This document shows, one piece after another, positions 35,195 to 43,969 of a stretch of 64,000 bases of DNA. Position numbers and translations under genes: made by a program. Numbering within the stretch: the first letter of the stretch is position 1; the number at the start of each line of letters is the position of its first letter. This stretch comes from Lewinella sp. IMCC34183 (GTDB taxonomy: Bacteria > Bacteroidota > Bacteroidia > Chitinophagales > Saprospiraceae), in assembly GCF_003390915.1 (NCBI RefSeq), contig NZ_QMEM01000001.1, positions 558,001 to 622,000 on the forward strand, in the 5' to 3' direction. The notes under the pieces are model-generated. The model made no database searches. It was not told the DNA's origin and saw only the letters and a list, made by a program, of their open reading frames with translations.

Positions 35195-36508
35195 ATGCCC
35201 GCCACGGACACCCGCCCGAACTATAAAGTAAAAGACATCAACCTGGCCGACTGGGGCCGCAAGGAAATTCGCCTCGCCGAAGCCGAGATGCCCGGCCTCA
35301 TCGCCCTGCGTGAGCAGTACGGTGCCAGCAAGCCCCTGCAGGGCGCCCGCATAGCCGGCTGCCTGCACATGACCATCCAGACCGCCGTCCTCATCGAGAC
35401 GCTGGTCGAGCTCGGTGCCGAGGTCACCTGGTCGAGCTGCAACATCTTCTCCACCCAGGACCACGCCGCGGCCGCCATCGCCGCCGCCGGGGTACCGGTA
35501 TTTGCCTGGAAGGGCATGAACGAGGAAGAATTCAACTGGGCCATCGAGCAGACGCTCTACGCCTTCCCCGACGGCAAGCCCCTCAACATGATCCTCGACG
35601 ACGGCGGTGACCTCACCAACATGGTCTTCGACGAGCACCCCGAGCTGGTCGAGGGTATCCGCGGGCTTTCCGAGGAAACCACCACCGGCGTACACCGCCT
35701 GTACGAGCGCATGAAGCACGGCACCCTCGTCATGCCCGCCATCAACGTGAACGACTCGGTGACCAAGTCGAAGTTCGACAACAAGTTCGGCTGTAAGGAA
35801 TCTGCCGTCGACGCCATTCGCCGCGCCACCGACGTTATGATGGCCGGCAAGGTCGCCATCGTAGCCGGCTACGGCGACGTAGGCAAGGGTACCGCCGCCA
35901 GCCTCCGCGGCGCCGGCTGCCGGGTCATCGTGACCGAGATCGACCCGATCTGCGCCCTGCAGGCCGCCATGGACGGCTACGAGGTGAAGCGTATGGACAA
36001 CGTGGTTCCCCGCGCCGACATCATCGTGACCGCCACCGGCAACTTCAACATCCTTACCGAGCGCCACTTCCGCGCCATGAAGGACAAGACCATCGTCGCC
36101 AACATCGGCCACTTCGACAACGAGATCGACATGGCGTGGCTCAACAAGAACTACGGCAAGACCAAGGACAACATCAAGCCCCAGGTCGACCTCTACAACA
36201 TCGACGGCAACGACGTGATCATCCTCGCCGAAGGCCGCCTGGTCAACCTCGGTTGCGGAACCGGTCACCCCAGCTTCGTGATGTCCAACAGCTTCACCAA
36301 CCAGGTTCTCGCCCAGCTCGAACTGTGGCAGCACCACGAGAACTACGAGAACAAGGTGTACATGCTGCCCAAGCACCTCGACGAGCAGGTAGCCCGCCTC
36401 CACCTCGAAAAGATCGGCGTTGAGCTCGAAGACCTCAGCGAAGCCCAGGCCAAGTACATCGGCGTGGAGCAGAACGGTCCCTTCAAACCCGACCACTACC
36501 GCTACTAG
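35195..36508 (+). CDS. ahcY: Adenosylhomocysteinase
   Basis: This hydrolyses S-adenosylhomocysteine to adenosine and homocysteine, removing the inhibitor left by methylation reactions. The 437-residue length and the sequence match the tetrameric, NAD-bound enzyme. It has the substrate region [16 protein letters not shown], the catalytic segment [13 protein letters not shown], the NAD-binding loop GYGDVGKG, and the C-terminal KPDHYRY that reaches the neighbouring subunit. The ATG at 35195 follows the promoter element. A 14-bp hairpin follows the gene. Codon use is strongly C/G-ending, as expected for a highly expressed gene. Confidence 0.97.
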   Translation: MPATDTRPNYKVKDINLADWGRKEIRLAEAEMPGLIALREQYGASKPLQGARIAGCLHMTIQTAVLIETLVELGAEVTWSSCNIFSTQDHAAAAIAAAGVPVFAWKGMNEEEFNWAIEQTLYAFPDGKPLNMILDDGGDLTNMVFDEHPELVEGIRGLSEETTTGVHRLYERMKHGTLVMPAINVNDSVTKSKFDNKFGCKESAVDAIRRATDVMMAGKVAIVAGYGDVGKGTAASLRGAGCRVIVTEIDPICALQAAMDGYEVKRMDNVVPRADIIVTATGNFNILTERHFRAMKDKTIVANIGHFDNEIDMAWLNKNYGKTKDNIKPQVDLYNIDGNDVIILAEGRLVNLGCGTGHPSFVMSNSFTNQVLAQLELWQHHENYENKVYMLPKHLDEQVARLHLEKIGVELEDLSEAQAKYIGVEQNGPFKPDHYRY

Positions 36509-36542
36509 CCGGCATCTGCAGGACCGTCAAACGGTACTATCC

Positions 36543-36579
36543 GCACGCCCGGTCGCTTCGCGACCGGGCGTGCCCGTTT
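36543..36579 (+). terminator. Terminator after ahcY
   Basis: A perfect 14-bp GC-rich stem (36543-36556 with 36560-36573) with a 3-nt loop and a short CCGTTTG tail. The T tract is weak. Confidence 0.7.
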
Positions 36580-36659
36580 GTGGGAGGGCTATTGGACGGG
36601 TCGGGCGTATTCGCAACCATAGTTGCGCCCGGTAGTTGGGTAGTCAAACCCCCTACCCT

Positions 36660-36932
36660 ATGGGTAATCCCAAAGACGGCCCCGCACCTCCCACCTGGAA
36701 ACTGATGCTCGTGAAATGGCTGGGCCTCTTCCCTCCCCTGCTGCTCATTGCCTATTTCCTGCAGTGGCTCAAGATCGAGCCGCTGTGGTTCAAGCTGTTC
36801 CTGGAAACCCTGTTCCTGGTTCCATTACTGAATTACGTAATTACCCCGGTGGTCGATTCCCTGTTCTCCGAATGGCTGTACGCGGGAGTGGACGAAGACC
36901 AGCAAAATCAGGGCGTTAACCTGGGCAATTAA
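36660..36932 (+). CDS. Small two-span membrane protein, unknown function
   Basis: A 90-residue protein with two hydrophobic segments: about 18-38 (LGLFPPLLLIAYFLQWL) and 46-67 (LFLETLFLVPLLNYVITPVV). The ends are soluble, and the C-terminus is acidic and Asn/Gln-rich. I recognise no family with certainty. The ATG at 36660 is better than a TTG at 36636 because the extra residues lie in repeat-like intergenic DNA. It stands alone between ahcY and the converging DUF3857 gene, whose end is only 6 bp away. Confidence 0.6.
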   Translation: MGNPKDGPAPPTWKLMLVKWLGLFPPLLLIAYFLQWLKIEPLWFKLFLETLFLVPLLNYVITPVVDSLFSEWLYAGVDEDQQNQGVNLGN

Positions 36933-36938
36933 GGCCGG

Positions 36939-38855
36939 TTATTTCGTGCGTTTTTCCCGCAGAACGAGCTGGACGGATTCGGCCTTCGCCACCTCCACGA
37001 AAAACTGCCGGAAGTCGGCGTACTCCCCGGCGGGCAACCGGGCGGGGCGGAGCTTGAGCGTCCGGATCCAGGTTACGCCATCCTGCTCGGGCCGCATCTC
37101 GGCACGGTACTCGCCCACCGCGTGTTCGAGCACCACCGGCGTGCGGAACAGGCCGGTCTCAATTTCCAGGTCCGCCGGAAACGACACGTGTACGGTATCC
37201 ACCAGGAAGCGGGTATTGTGGTAATCGACCGGCAGGGTGCGCTCCTCCTGGAGGTCGGGCACCCAGCTCTGGGGATAGGGGTTCAGGGGAAAGAACCGTC
37301 GCTTCCCGAGGTTCCGCAGGCGATTGTTCAGGGTGGTAGCGTACCGGAGGCTTACTTCAGGCGCGTCCCGCGAGACCTCATAGCTGTATTCGCTGCCCGA
37401 GACGTCGGGAAGAAAGTCGCGGTGGTGCAACCATTCCAGTTGGTCGCGCCGGTCGGCGATGTAGGCGCCGAGGCTACGGAAAAGCTCCTGCGCCGCTCCG
37501 TAGTGGGTGGACCGCAAACGGAAGTCGACGGTATTATCGGCGGTGATCGTCTGAGTCACCGTACGCAGGTGTCCGTGGTCCGCCGGTTCCAGTGGCGGCG
37601 TACGCGCCAGTTCTCCCCCCTCGGGCGTGATCCACAAGACGCCACGGTCCAGCGTCGATTCGTTCAGGTAGCCCGGTGGGGCGTAAGTGCTCGTGCACTC
37701 CAGGTACATGTCCTGTGAGGGTACGTAGAGCACCATGTGGTTGAAGGCGGAGGTGGCAAACTCGGGACCGATCGCGTAGGAGGGTACCTCCGACGACTGG
37801 ATGAGTACCGGATAAGAAGCGATACCGACCTCCCGGAGCATGGCGGCCATGTAGTTGCTCAGCGCCTTGCAGTCACCGTAGCGGTGCTGGTCCACGTAGG
37901 AAGCGCTGAACGGTTGCCAGCCGCCGATTCCGAGCTGAATACCGACGTACCGGCAACGCGTCTGCATGAACCGGTACAGTCGATCGACCTTCTCCCGCTC
38001 GTCGGCGGCGCCCTCCACGAGCTGGTTAACTTCGAAGGCGAGCGGTGACGGCAGCGCATCGCGTCCTTCCATGATCCTGCCAATGAAGGCGCCGAAGGAT
38101 TGCCAGTCCCGGAAGCTTCCCCGGTACTCGTTGATCTGAAAGTCGGCCAGCGCCACCCGCACGAAGGGCAGGGTCTCGGTTTCCACCGGGGCCAGGGGTT
38201 CAGTAACCTGGGCACACAGGTTAGCCAGTTGCCAGCGGTAGCGGCGCTCCTTGCCGTCGCTGCTGATCTCCGGTTCTCCTACCCCCCGTTCGTCGAAGAG
38301 CAGCTCGTTGTCTACGGGTACGGTGGCGGTGAAGGTCGCGGAAACCAGGGACTGATCGCGCGCTACGGGTGCCCAGTGCGGAAATTCCATCGCGGCGAAA
38401 TCGGTGAGCTTGCGCTCTACCTCCGCCGTGATGGTGCAGGGGTAGGCCCCGCAGGGCACCGTCGTGTAACGTACCCACCTGTCCTGTAGAAAGGTGCCCT
38501 CCGAAGTGTAGCGCTCGTCGGTAATGTCCGCTTTCCGGGCCCGGAAGAATTCCCTCCCGAAGGCATCGGTCGCCGATACCTCGAAGGTGGTAATCTTGGA
38601 TTCGTCGTCGTAGGAGGTACCGATCACGTTCTCGGCGTTGTGCTTCCCGTTGAGAAGCAGGATGACCCAGCGGTCGCGGACCGTGGCGGTCCGGAGCGAG
38701 GTAACGTGATACTCCTTGTCGTGGGAAAGCACCACCGAATTAGCGTGCGCCAGCAGACTGTCCGGTACCCCGGGCGTCGGCGGGCCCGCGCATCGCCCCC
38801 GCACCTGCGGCCCCGCCAGCGTAAGGAGAAGGACGAGGAATAAAAGACGGATCAT
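36939..38855 (-). CDS. DUF3857/transglutaminase-like exported protein (Cys present)
   Basis: A 638-residue protein with a signal peptide (LLFLVLLLTLAGPQVRG), an N-terminal beta-rich DUF3857 domain (about 40-230) and a transglutaminase-like domain (about 265-400). The active-site cysteine is present (YGDCKALSNY, Cys329), with His373 in FNHM. The third position reads Glu386-Cys-Thr rather than the usual Asp-x-Thr. It may act as a peptidase or cross-linker at the outer membrane. Its first four bases overlap the end of the preceding paralogue, so translation is coupled. Of the three neighbouring paralogues it is the only one with the catalytic Cys. Confidence 0.8.
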   Translation of the reverse strand: MIRLLFLVLLLTLAGPQVRGRCAGPPTPGVPDSLLAHANSVVLSHDKEYHVTSLRTATVRDRWVILLLNGKHNAENVIGTSYDDESKITTFEVSATDAFGREFFRARKADITDERYTSEGTFLQDRWVRYTTVPCGAYPCTITAEVERKLTDFAAMEFPHWAPVARDQSLVSATFTATVPVDNELLFDERGVGEPEISSDGKERRYRWQLANLCAQVTEPLAPVETETLPFVRVALADFQINEYRGSFRDWQSFGAFIGRIMEGRDALPSPLAFEVNQLVEGAADEREKVDRLYRFMQTRCRYVGIQLGIGGWQPFSASYVDQHRYGDCKALSNYMAAMLREVGIASYPVLIQSSEVPSYAIGPEFATSAFNHMVLYVPSQDMYLECTSTYAPPGYLNESTLDRGVLWITPEGGELARTPPLEPADHGHLRTVTQTITADNTVDFRLRSTHYGAAQELFRSLGAYIADRRDQLEWLHHRDFLPDVSGSEYSYEVSRDAPEVSLRYATTLNNRLRNLGKRRFFPLNPYPQSWVPDLQEERTLPVDYHNTRFLVDTVHVSFPADLEIETGLFRTPVVLEHAVGEYRAEMRPEQDGVTWIRTLKLRPARLPAGEYADFRQFFVEVAKAESVQLVLREKRTK

Positions 38856-40846
38856 AATTGCTTTTTAAATACGAGCGGAGACTCCTGGAGCTCGCTGATG
38901 CGCCGGAACATCTCGCGCAGGTCGCCGTACTCCTCGGCAGTGAAGAGGGTGCGGCCAAGCTGCACACTGTACATGATCGAAACCACCTCCGGGCTTACCT
39001 GCTGGACGCTGTAGCTGGCGACCAGGCTGCCATCGGCGGTCCGCAGGCGGACCGGGGCCGGGGCATCCTCGAGGACGTAGCCGGCGGGCAGGTGCACCTT
39101 GGCAAGGTACTGCTGCTGCAGGGGGTAGGGAAAGTCGATGGGCAGGTCACGGGTCTCGGCGTCGGCCAGCTCGCCGTCGATGAGGGGGATAAGGACCGGC
39201 TGCAGGTACAGATAGTCCTCGACGGGCTGGGCCACCGGTGCGGTCGCCTGCATCTCGTAGCTCAGATGGTTGAGCGGGGCATCCGTATCGTCCACCGCCG
39301 CGTAGGAGGTGATGCGCGCCCCGGGAAACATACGCAGCAGGCCGGGTGCCAGGGGGGCCTGGCTGGGGTCGTTGAGGCCGCGCAGGGCACGGCGGCCGGC
39401 AAAGGAGAAGTAATCCTGCATGCGGGAGACAACCGCGATGGTGGCCTCACCGGAGGCGGCAACGTCGACGTCGAGCATCAGCACCTGCCGCGATGTACCT
39501 ACCTCCAGGTCCACCCAGCGGGGATTGTTCTTGTCCGCCACCCAGCCCCGGTGATTGAGGGCCTCTTCCGCGGGAAGGCCCGCCGGACGGTCCCGGGAGC
39601 CGGCGTCGAGCAGCAGCGGGGCGCCGTCGACCTCCGTGTAGACCAGTAGGTGATTGAACTGCTCCATGATGGGGTAGCTCTCGATGGGCGCGCCGGTGTT
39701 CCGGAGCGAAACCAGCAGGGGGTGGGCCTCGATACCCGCCTCGTTCAGCAGGCTGAGCAGGGCGATGTTAAGGTCGGCGGTAGTGCCGGTGCCGTTCTGG
39801 AATACGCGGTTGGGAGACTCGCTGGCGAGCAAAGCAAAATCCCCGTCCCAGCTGATGTTCCGGTTAATGAAGGCGTAGGCCGCCTCGATCTTCGCGCGGG
39901 GCGTGGCAGCGGCCTCGATATCGGGGGCGGCGGCCTTCCAGAGATTACCGTAGTTGATCTTGTTGCGGTAGTAGCGGCCGAAGTCCTGCCGGTCCTGCAG
40001 CTCCTTCACGGTTTCCTCCCAGTCGCCGAAGATCGACATCTCGGCCTGGCCGGGGTACTGCACGGCCTGTAATTGGAGGCGCACCTTCGGCAGGTAATCG
40101 GAGACGTTGTTGCTGTAGGGCTGATCGCGGAAGGCGGGCAGGTCATGCATGGCCCAGAGCACATCGGCGTGTTCCAGCTTCTGCTCCCCGGCGTTGTAGG
40201 CCCCGACCTTAAAGCGCGGTCCCCAAGCCCGGGCGGTCAACTTGGTCTGACTGACGTCGAGCCGCGGCGTCGTAAGACTCACGTAGCGGTAGTAGGGCGG
40301 GATCAGGGCGTCGTACTGCGCCCAGCGCACCGGAATGTCTTCCTGGAAGTAGTAGGTCGAGGGAATGAGGATACTCTTGCGCCGCGCCACGTAGCGGTAC
40401 TCGATGATCGCCCCCTCGGTCACGCGGGGAAAGGTAAACTTGATCACCTCCCGGGTGCCGCCCACCCGTTCCTGGTGAATGTCTGCCGGCGACAGGGGCA
40501 AGGATCCGCCGGTGGGAAGATGGATTATACCTTCCAGGTCGGAAATTTCCGAGAACTCACGGTCGAAGGTTAGCTCCACGTCCGCACGGTCGAAGGCCGA
40601 GGGCCGCAACAGTTTCACGCGCCGGTGGTGCCGCTCCGCGAGCGAGGGGCCATCCTGCTCATTGTAATTGAAGCCGAGGCTCAGCCGGTCGTAGAGTACG
40701 TAGGCGTCGGCCGTGGAATCGCCGGGAACCTGCCGCAGCGCGCGGTCCTCGTCCGAAACGCGCCCGTAGGTGATGTCGGGTATTTCCTGGGCCGCCAGGG
40801 CCGTTACGGAGAGCAGGTAAACCAGTATAAGGCGGTAGTGCAGCAT
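38852..40846 (-). CDS. DUF3857/transglutaminase-like exported protein (Cys replaced by Thr)
   Basis: A 664-residue paralogue of the next gene upstream (shared blocks include EYRYVARRKSILIPS versus EYTYKRRSDNILIPT, and WEETVKEL). It has a signal peptide (LLSVTALAAQ), a DUF3857 domain and a transglutaminase-like core. Where the catalytic Cys is expected, the sequence reads GTTADLN, with Thr356 in the Cys place. His399 (FNHLL) and an Asp (LLLDAG) remain. A non-enzymatic, binding role is likely. It begins 70 bp after the first paralogue and ends in a 4-bp overlap with the third gene. Confidence 0.8.
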   Translation of the reverse strand: MLHYRLILVYLLSVTALAAQEIPDITYGRVSDEDRALRQVPGDSTADAYVLYDRLSLGFNYNEQDGPSLAERHHRRVKLLRPSAFDRADVELTFDREFSEISDLEGIIHLPTGGSLPLSPADIHQERVGGTREVIKFTFPRVTEGAIIEYRYVARRKSILIPSTYYFQEDIPVRWAQYDALIPPYYRYVSLTTPRLDVSQTKLTARAWGPRFKVGAYNAGEQKLEHADVLWAMHDLPAFRDQPYSNNVSDYLPKVRLQLQAVQYPGQAEMSIFGDWEETVKELQDRQDFGRYYRNKINYGNLWKAAAPDIEAAATPRAKIEAAYAFINRNISWDGDFALLASESPNRVFQNGTGTTADLNIALLSLLNEAGIEAHPLLVSLRNTGAPIESYPIMEQFNHLLVYTEVDGAPLLLDAGSRDRPAGLPAEEALNHRGWVADKNNPRWVDLEVGTSRQVLMLDVDVAASGEATIAVVSRMQDYFSFAGRRALRGLNDPSQAPLAPGLLRMFPGARITSYAAVDDTDAPLNHLSYEMQATAPVAQPVEDYLYLQPVLIPLIDGELADAETRDLPIDFPYPLQQQYLAKVHLPAGYVLEDAPAPVRLRTADGSLVASYSVQQVSPEVVSIMYSVQLGRTLFTAEEYGDLREMFRRISELQESPLVFKKQL

Positions 40847-40916
40847 GGGGGGATGGGAAAGGCCTGTGACCTTTGCGACACTAAAATTAGGTAGGGTTCG
40901 CGGGATAATTCATTAA

Positions 40917-42908
40917 TTATTTGGCCCGCCGGTAGACAATATTTGCCTCCTGCATTTCGATGATCCGGCGGTACATGTGGCGCAGGGTCGGGTAAGCAGT
41001 CGCGGGGTAAACCGTGCGGTCCAGCTGCACCTGCAGGGTGATGCTGACGGTCCCGCTGGCCCGCTCTACGGCGGTGTAGGTGGCGGTCATGCCCCGGTCC
41101 TCGCTTACCAGGCGAATGGACTCGGGCAGCTCGTCTACGGCGTAGCCCTCGGGGGCCTGTACGTTCGCCACGTAGTGCAGCTGCCAGGGATAGGGGAAGT
41201 CCACGGGGTACAGGCGCTGCTCCACGTCGTCGAGCTCGTCGTCCAGGACAGGCAATATGACGGGTTGCAGGTAGATGTACTCGTCGGCTACCACGCTGGC
41301 GGGAACGCGCAGCTTCACGTGCAGCGATAGCGGGCCGGCGGTATCGTTCTCACCCTCGTGGCCGAGTTCGGCGATCACCCGGGTGGCGGGGAAGGTCGCG
41401 GCAATATCCTGCACGACGGGCCAGTCCAGCGGCGTTTCCGTGCGCGCCAGGGCGTAGCGCCCCTGGAGGGCAAAGTAGCTGTTGAGGCGGCTCTGCAGGT
41501 CCACCAACGGTTCGCCTTCCGCGTTGAAGTTGATGTTGGCCATCACGACCTGCCGGGCGCGGGGTACCTCCACGTCCACCCAGCGGGGCGCGTATGGGTC
41601 GGCCACCCACCCGCGGTGGTTGAGGGCCTCGAGGCGGGGCAGGCCCGCGGCGCGGCCGGGGCCGTTGGCGTCGAGTAAGTAGGGCTTCCCGTCCAGCTCG
41701 GTATAGACCAGCAGGTGATCGAACTGGGTAAGGATGGGATAGACCTCAATGGGCGTTCCGCCGTCACGCAGGGACACCAGGAGCGGACGGGCGGGAATGC
41801 CGGCCTCCTTCAGCAGGGCCAGCAGCGCCAGGTTGAGGTCGGCGCTGTTGCCCTCTCCGGCCGTAAAGACCTTGTTGGGGCTCTCGCTACCGAAGATGCT
41901 GGTACTGCCGTTCCAGCGCAGGTTGCGACAGACGAAGGTGTAGGCTGCGTCGATCCGGCTTTTGTAGTCGGGTTCGGCCATGATCACGGGTTCGGCGGCC
42001 TTCCAGAGCTGATTGTAGTTCGACCGGTTGGTATAGGCACCGCCGAAGTCCCGCCGCTGGTGCAGTTCCTTGACGGTTTCCTCCCAGTTGTGGAAGATCG
42101 GTTCCACGATCTCTCCCGGGTAGTTGACCGACTGCAACTGCAGGCGCACGCGGGGCAGGTAATCGGTGGCGTTGTTGGTGTAGGGCTGCCGTTCAAAAGC
42201 GGCTACGTCGCGCATGGCCCAGCGGATATCGTTGTGGCTCACGCTTTCGTGTGCCGTCGGGGCTTTGGCGAACACCGGTCCCCAGCGCATCCTGCTCTGC
42301 TTCACCTCATCGATGGCGTACTCTCCGGACGTTCCCAGGCTTACGTAGCGGTAATAGTCGGGGATGAGCGCGCTGTATTCCGCCCAGCGCACGGGCACGT
42401 CGCGCTGGAAGGCGTAGGGGGTGGGAATGAGGATGTTGTCGGAGCGCCGCTTGTAGGTGTACTCGATGACGGCGCCGGCGGTGACCTGCGGAAAGGCAAA
42501 CTTGATGGTGCGGTAGTCGCCGTCCCGCTCCCGGACGATAGCGCGGCCACTAAGTTTGATCCGCTCGCCGTCGGGCAGGTGGATCACGGCCTTTATGCCG
42601 CTGATGTCCTGGTAGCTCGGGTTGTACCGCAGGGTGACGTTGGCCCGATCGAAGGAAGCGGGGGTCAGGAGCTTGACGCGGGTGTGAACGTACTCCTGGA
42701 GGACGGGACCCTGACCGCTGAGGTAATCAAACTTCAGGTCGAGGTGGTCGTACAGGACGTAGGCACTGGCCGCGCTGTCGGGAGCGGGCGGCAGGGCGGC
42801 AAGGTCGGAGTCGCTGAGCTTTCCGAAGCGGACGTCCGAATAGTCCTGCGCGAGCAGTCCCGTGGTAAATAAAACAAAGAGCAGGGGGCCGAGCACGCGG
42901 AGGACCAT
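40917..42908 (-). CDS. DUF3857/transglutaminase-like exported protein (Cys replaced by Ser)
   Basis: The first gene of a three-paralogue operon. The ATG at 42908 opens a clean signal peptide (VLGPLLFVLFTTGLLAQ) and gives 663 residues; the longer reading to 42998 adds non-secretory residues. The domain order is as in the downstream paralogues. The expected catalytic Cys is replaced by Ser355 (GNSADLN) and the His motif reads FDHLL. Proteins with SADxN at this site are familiar in Bacteroidota and probably do not work as Cys proteases. The 136-bp gap upstream separates it from the divergent DUF72 gene. Confidence 0.8.
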   Translation of the reverse strand: MVLRVLGPLLFVLFTTGLLAQDYSDVRFGKLSDSDLAALPPAPDSAASAYVLYDHLDLKFDYLSGQGPVLQEYVHTRVKLLTPASFDRANVTLRYNPSYQDISGIKAVIHLPDGERIKLSGRAIVRERDGDYRTIKFAFPQVTAGAVIEYTYKRRSDNILIPTPYAFQRDVPVRWAEYSALIPDYYRYVSLGTSGEYAIDEVKQSRMRWGPVFAKAPTAHESVSHNDIRWAMRDVAAFERQPYTNNATDYLPRVRLQLQSVNYPGEIVEPIFHNWEETVKELHQRRDFGGAYTNRSNYNQLWKAAEPVIMAEPDYKSRIDAAYTFVCRNLRWNGSTSIFGSESPNKVFTAGEGNSADLNLALLALLKEAGIPARPLLVSLRDGGTPIEVYPILTQFDHLLVYTELDGKPYLLDANGPGRAAGLPRLEALNHRGWVADPYAPRWVDVEVPRARQVVMANINFNAEGEPLVDLQSRLNSYFALQGRYALARTETPLDWPVVQDIAATFPATRVIAELGHEGENDTAGPLSLHVKLRVPASVVADEYIYLQPVILPVLDDELDDVEQRLYPVDFPYPWQLHYVANVQAPEGYAVDELPESIRLVSEDRGMTATYTAVERASGTVSITLQVQLDRTVYPATAYPTLRHMYRRIIEMQEANIVYRRAK

Positions 42909-43044
42909 GGCGGGGGGCTTGGGCGGAACGAAACCACAAGGCACGATCCGCGGATAAATGCAATAGCACGTAGAAAGTAAACTTATCGGCCGCGGCACTT
43001 ATTGGATGGTACCGCATCTCTTAACCCCTCAAGCCCGCTGCCCC

Positions 43045-43953
43045 ATGAAGTTCGGAAAGGTCCCCGACCCCGCCGCCGTCGAATACCAACTGCCCGTCGA
43101 GCCGCTTGCCAACCGGGCGCGGCTCGACCGCTACGAGCTCGGTGTCGGCGAGGAGCGGCCGCGCATCTACATCGGGGCCACGGGCTGGAGCATGAAGGAA
43201 TGGGTGGGCCGGTGGTACCCGGAGGGGGCCAGGTCCGCGGATTACCTTACCCACTACGGCGAACTCTTCAATACCATCGAACTCAACACCACCCACTACC
43301 GCATCCCCTCGCCGGAGATGGTGGCCAGGTGGTACGACAGCGTACCGGCCGACTTCCGCTTCTGTCCGAAACTGCCCCAGTTCATCAGCCACAGCCGCGA
43401 CCTGGGGCGCGGCGACGGGGGCCTGCAAAAGTTCGTAGCCGCCCTCGACAGCTTCCGCGAAAAGCTCGGCTGCGCCTTCATCCAGCTGCCGCCCTACTTC
43501 GGTGCCGACCGGCTGGAGGTGCTGCGTGCCTTCCTGGGGCGCTGGCCGCAGGTGCTGCCGCTGGCGGTCGAAGTCCGTCACCCCAGCTGGTTCAGCGACC
43601 CCTTCGCCACGGAGGCCCTCATGGATACCCTGGCCGCCCATAAAACCGCCGCGGTGATCACGGACGTGGCCGGCCGACGCGACGTCCTGCACGGCTACGT
43701 CACGGCCCCGCGCACGATGGTACGCTTCGTGGGCAACGGGCTGATCGACAGCGACTTTACCCGCCTGGCCGAGTGGGGCGAACGCCTGCGGGAATGGAAT
43801 CTGCCGGAAACGTTTATCTTTCCCCACGAACCGGACAACGTGCTGGCGCCCGATGCAGCCGCCTGGCTGGCCGACCACCTCACTGCCCTGGACTTCGCCG
43901 AAACCCGCGGCCCCGCCCCCCGGCAGGGACCCGAGCAAATGAGCCTGTTTTAG
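43045..43953 (+). CDS. DUF72 (YecE-like) protein
   Basis: A 302-residue TIM-barrel-like DUF72 protein. Its signatures are IYIGATGWSMKEWVGRWYPEG at the N-terminus, the strand LFNTIELNTTHYRIPS, FRFCPKLPQFISHS, and LAVEVRHPSWF. The family is widespread and has no established reaction, although its structure resembles endonuclease IV-type barrels. The ATG at 43045 is chosen over 43006 because it follows a leader. It is 16 bp upstream of ppk1 and probably in the same transcript. The association with polyphosphate metabolism is noted as context only. Confidence 0.85.
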   Translation: MKFGKVPDPAAVEYQLPVEPLANRARLDRYELGVGEERPRIYIGATGWSMKEWVGRWYPEGARSADYLTHYGELFNTIELNTTHYRIPSPEMVARWYDSVPADFRFCPKLPQFISHSRDLGRGDGGLQKFVAALDSFREKLGCAFIQLPPYFGADRLEVLRAFLGRWPQVLPLAVEVRHPSWFSDPFATEALMDTLAAHKTAAVITDVAGRRDVLHGYVTAPRTMVRFVGNGLIDSDFTRLAEWGERLREWNLPETFIFPHEPDNVLAPDAAAWLADHLTALDFAETRGPAPRQGPEQMSLF

Positions 43954-43969
43954 ACGACTACCCTGTTCT

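Noticed and set aside
34961..36496. 511-codon minus-strand frame opposite ahcY
   Set aside because: The opposite strand is the highly conserved adenosylhomocysteinase gene, and this frame's composition is the mirror of it.
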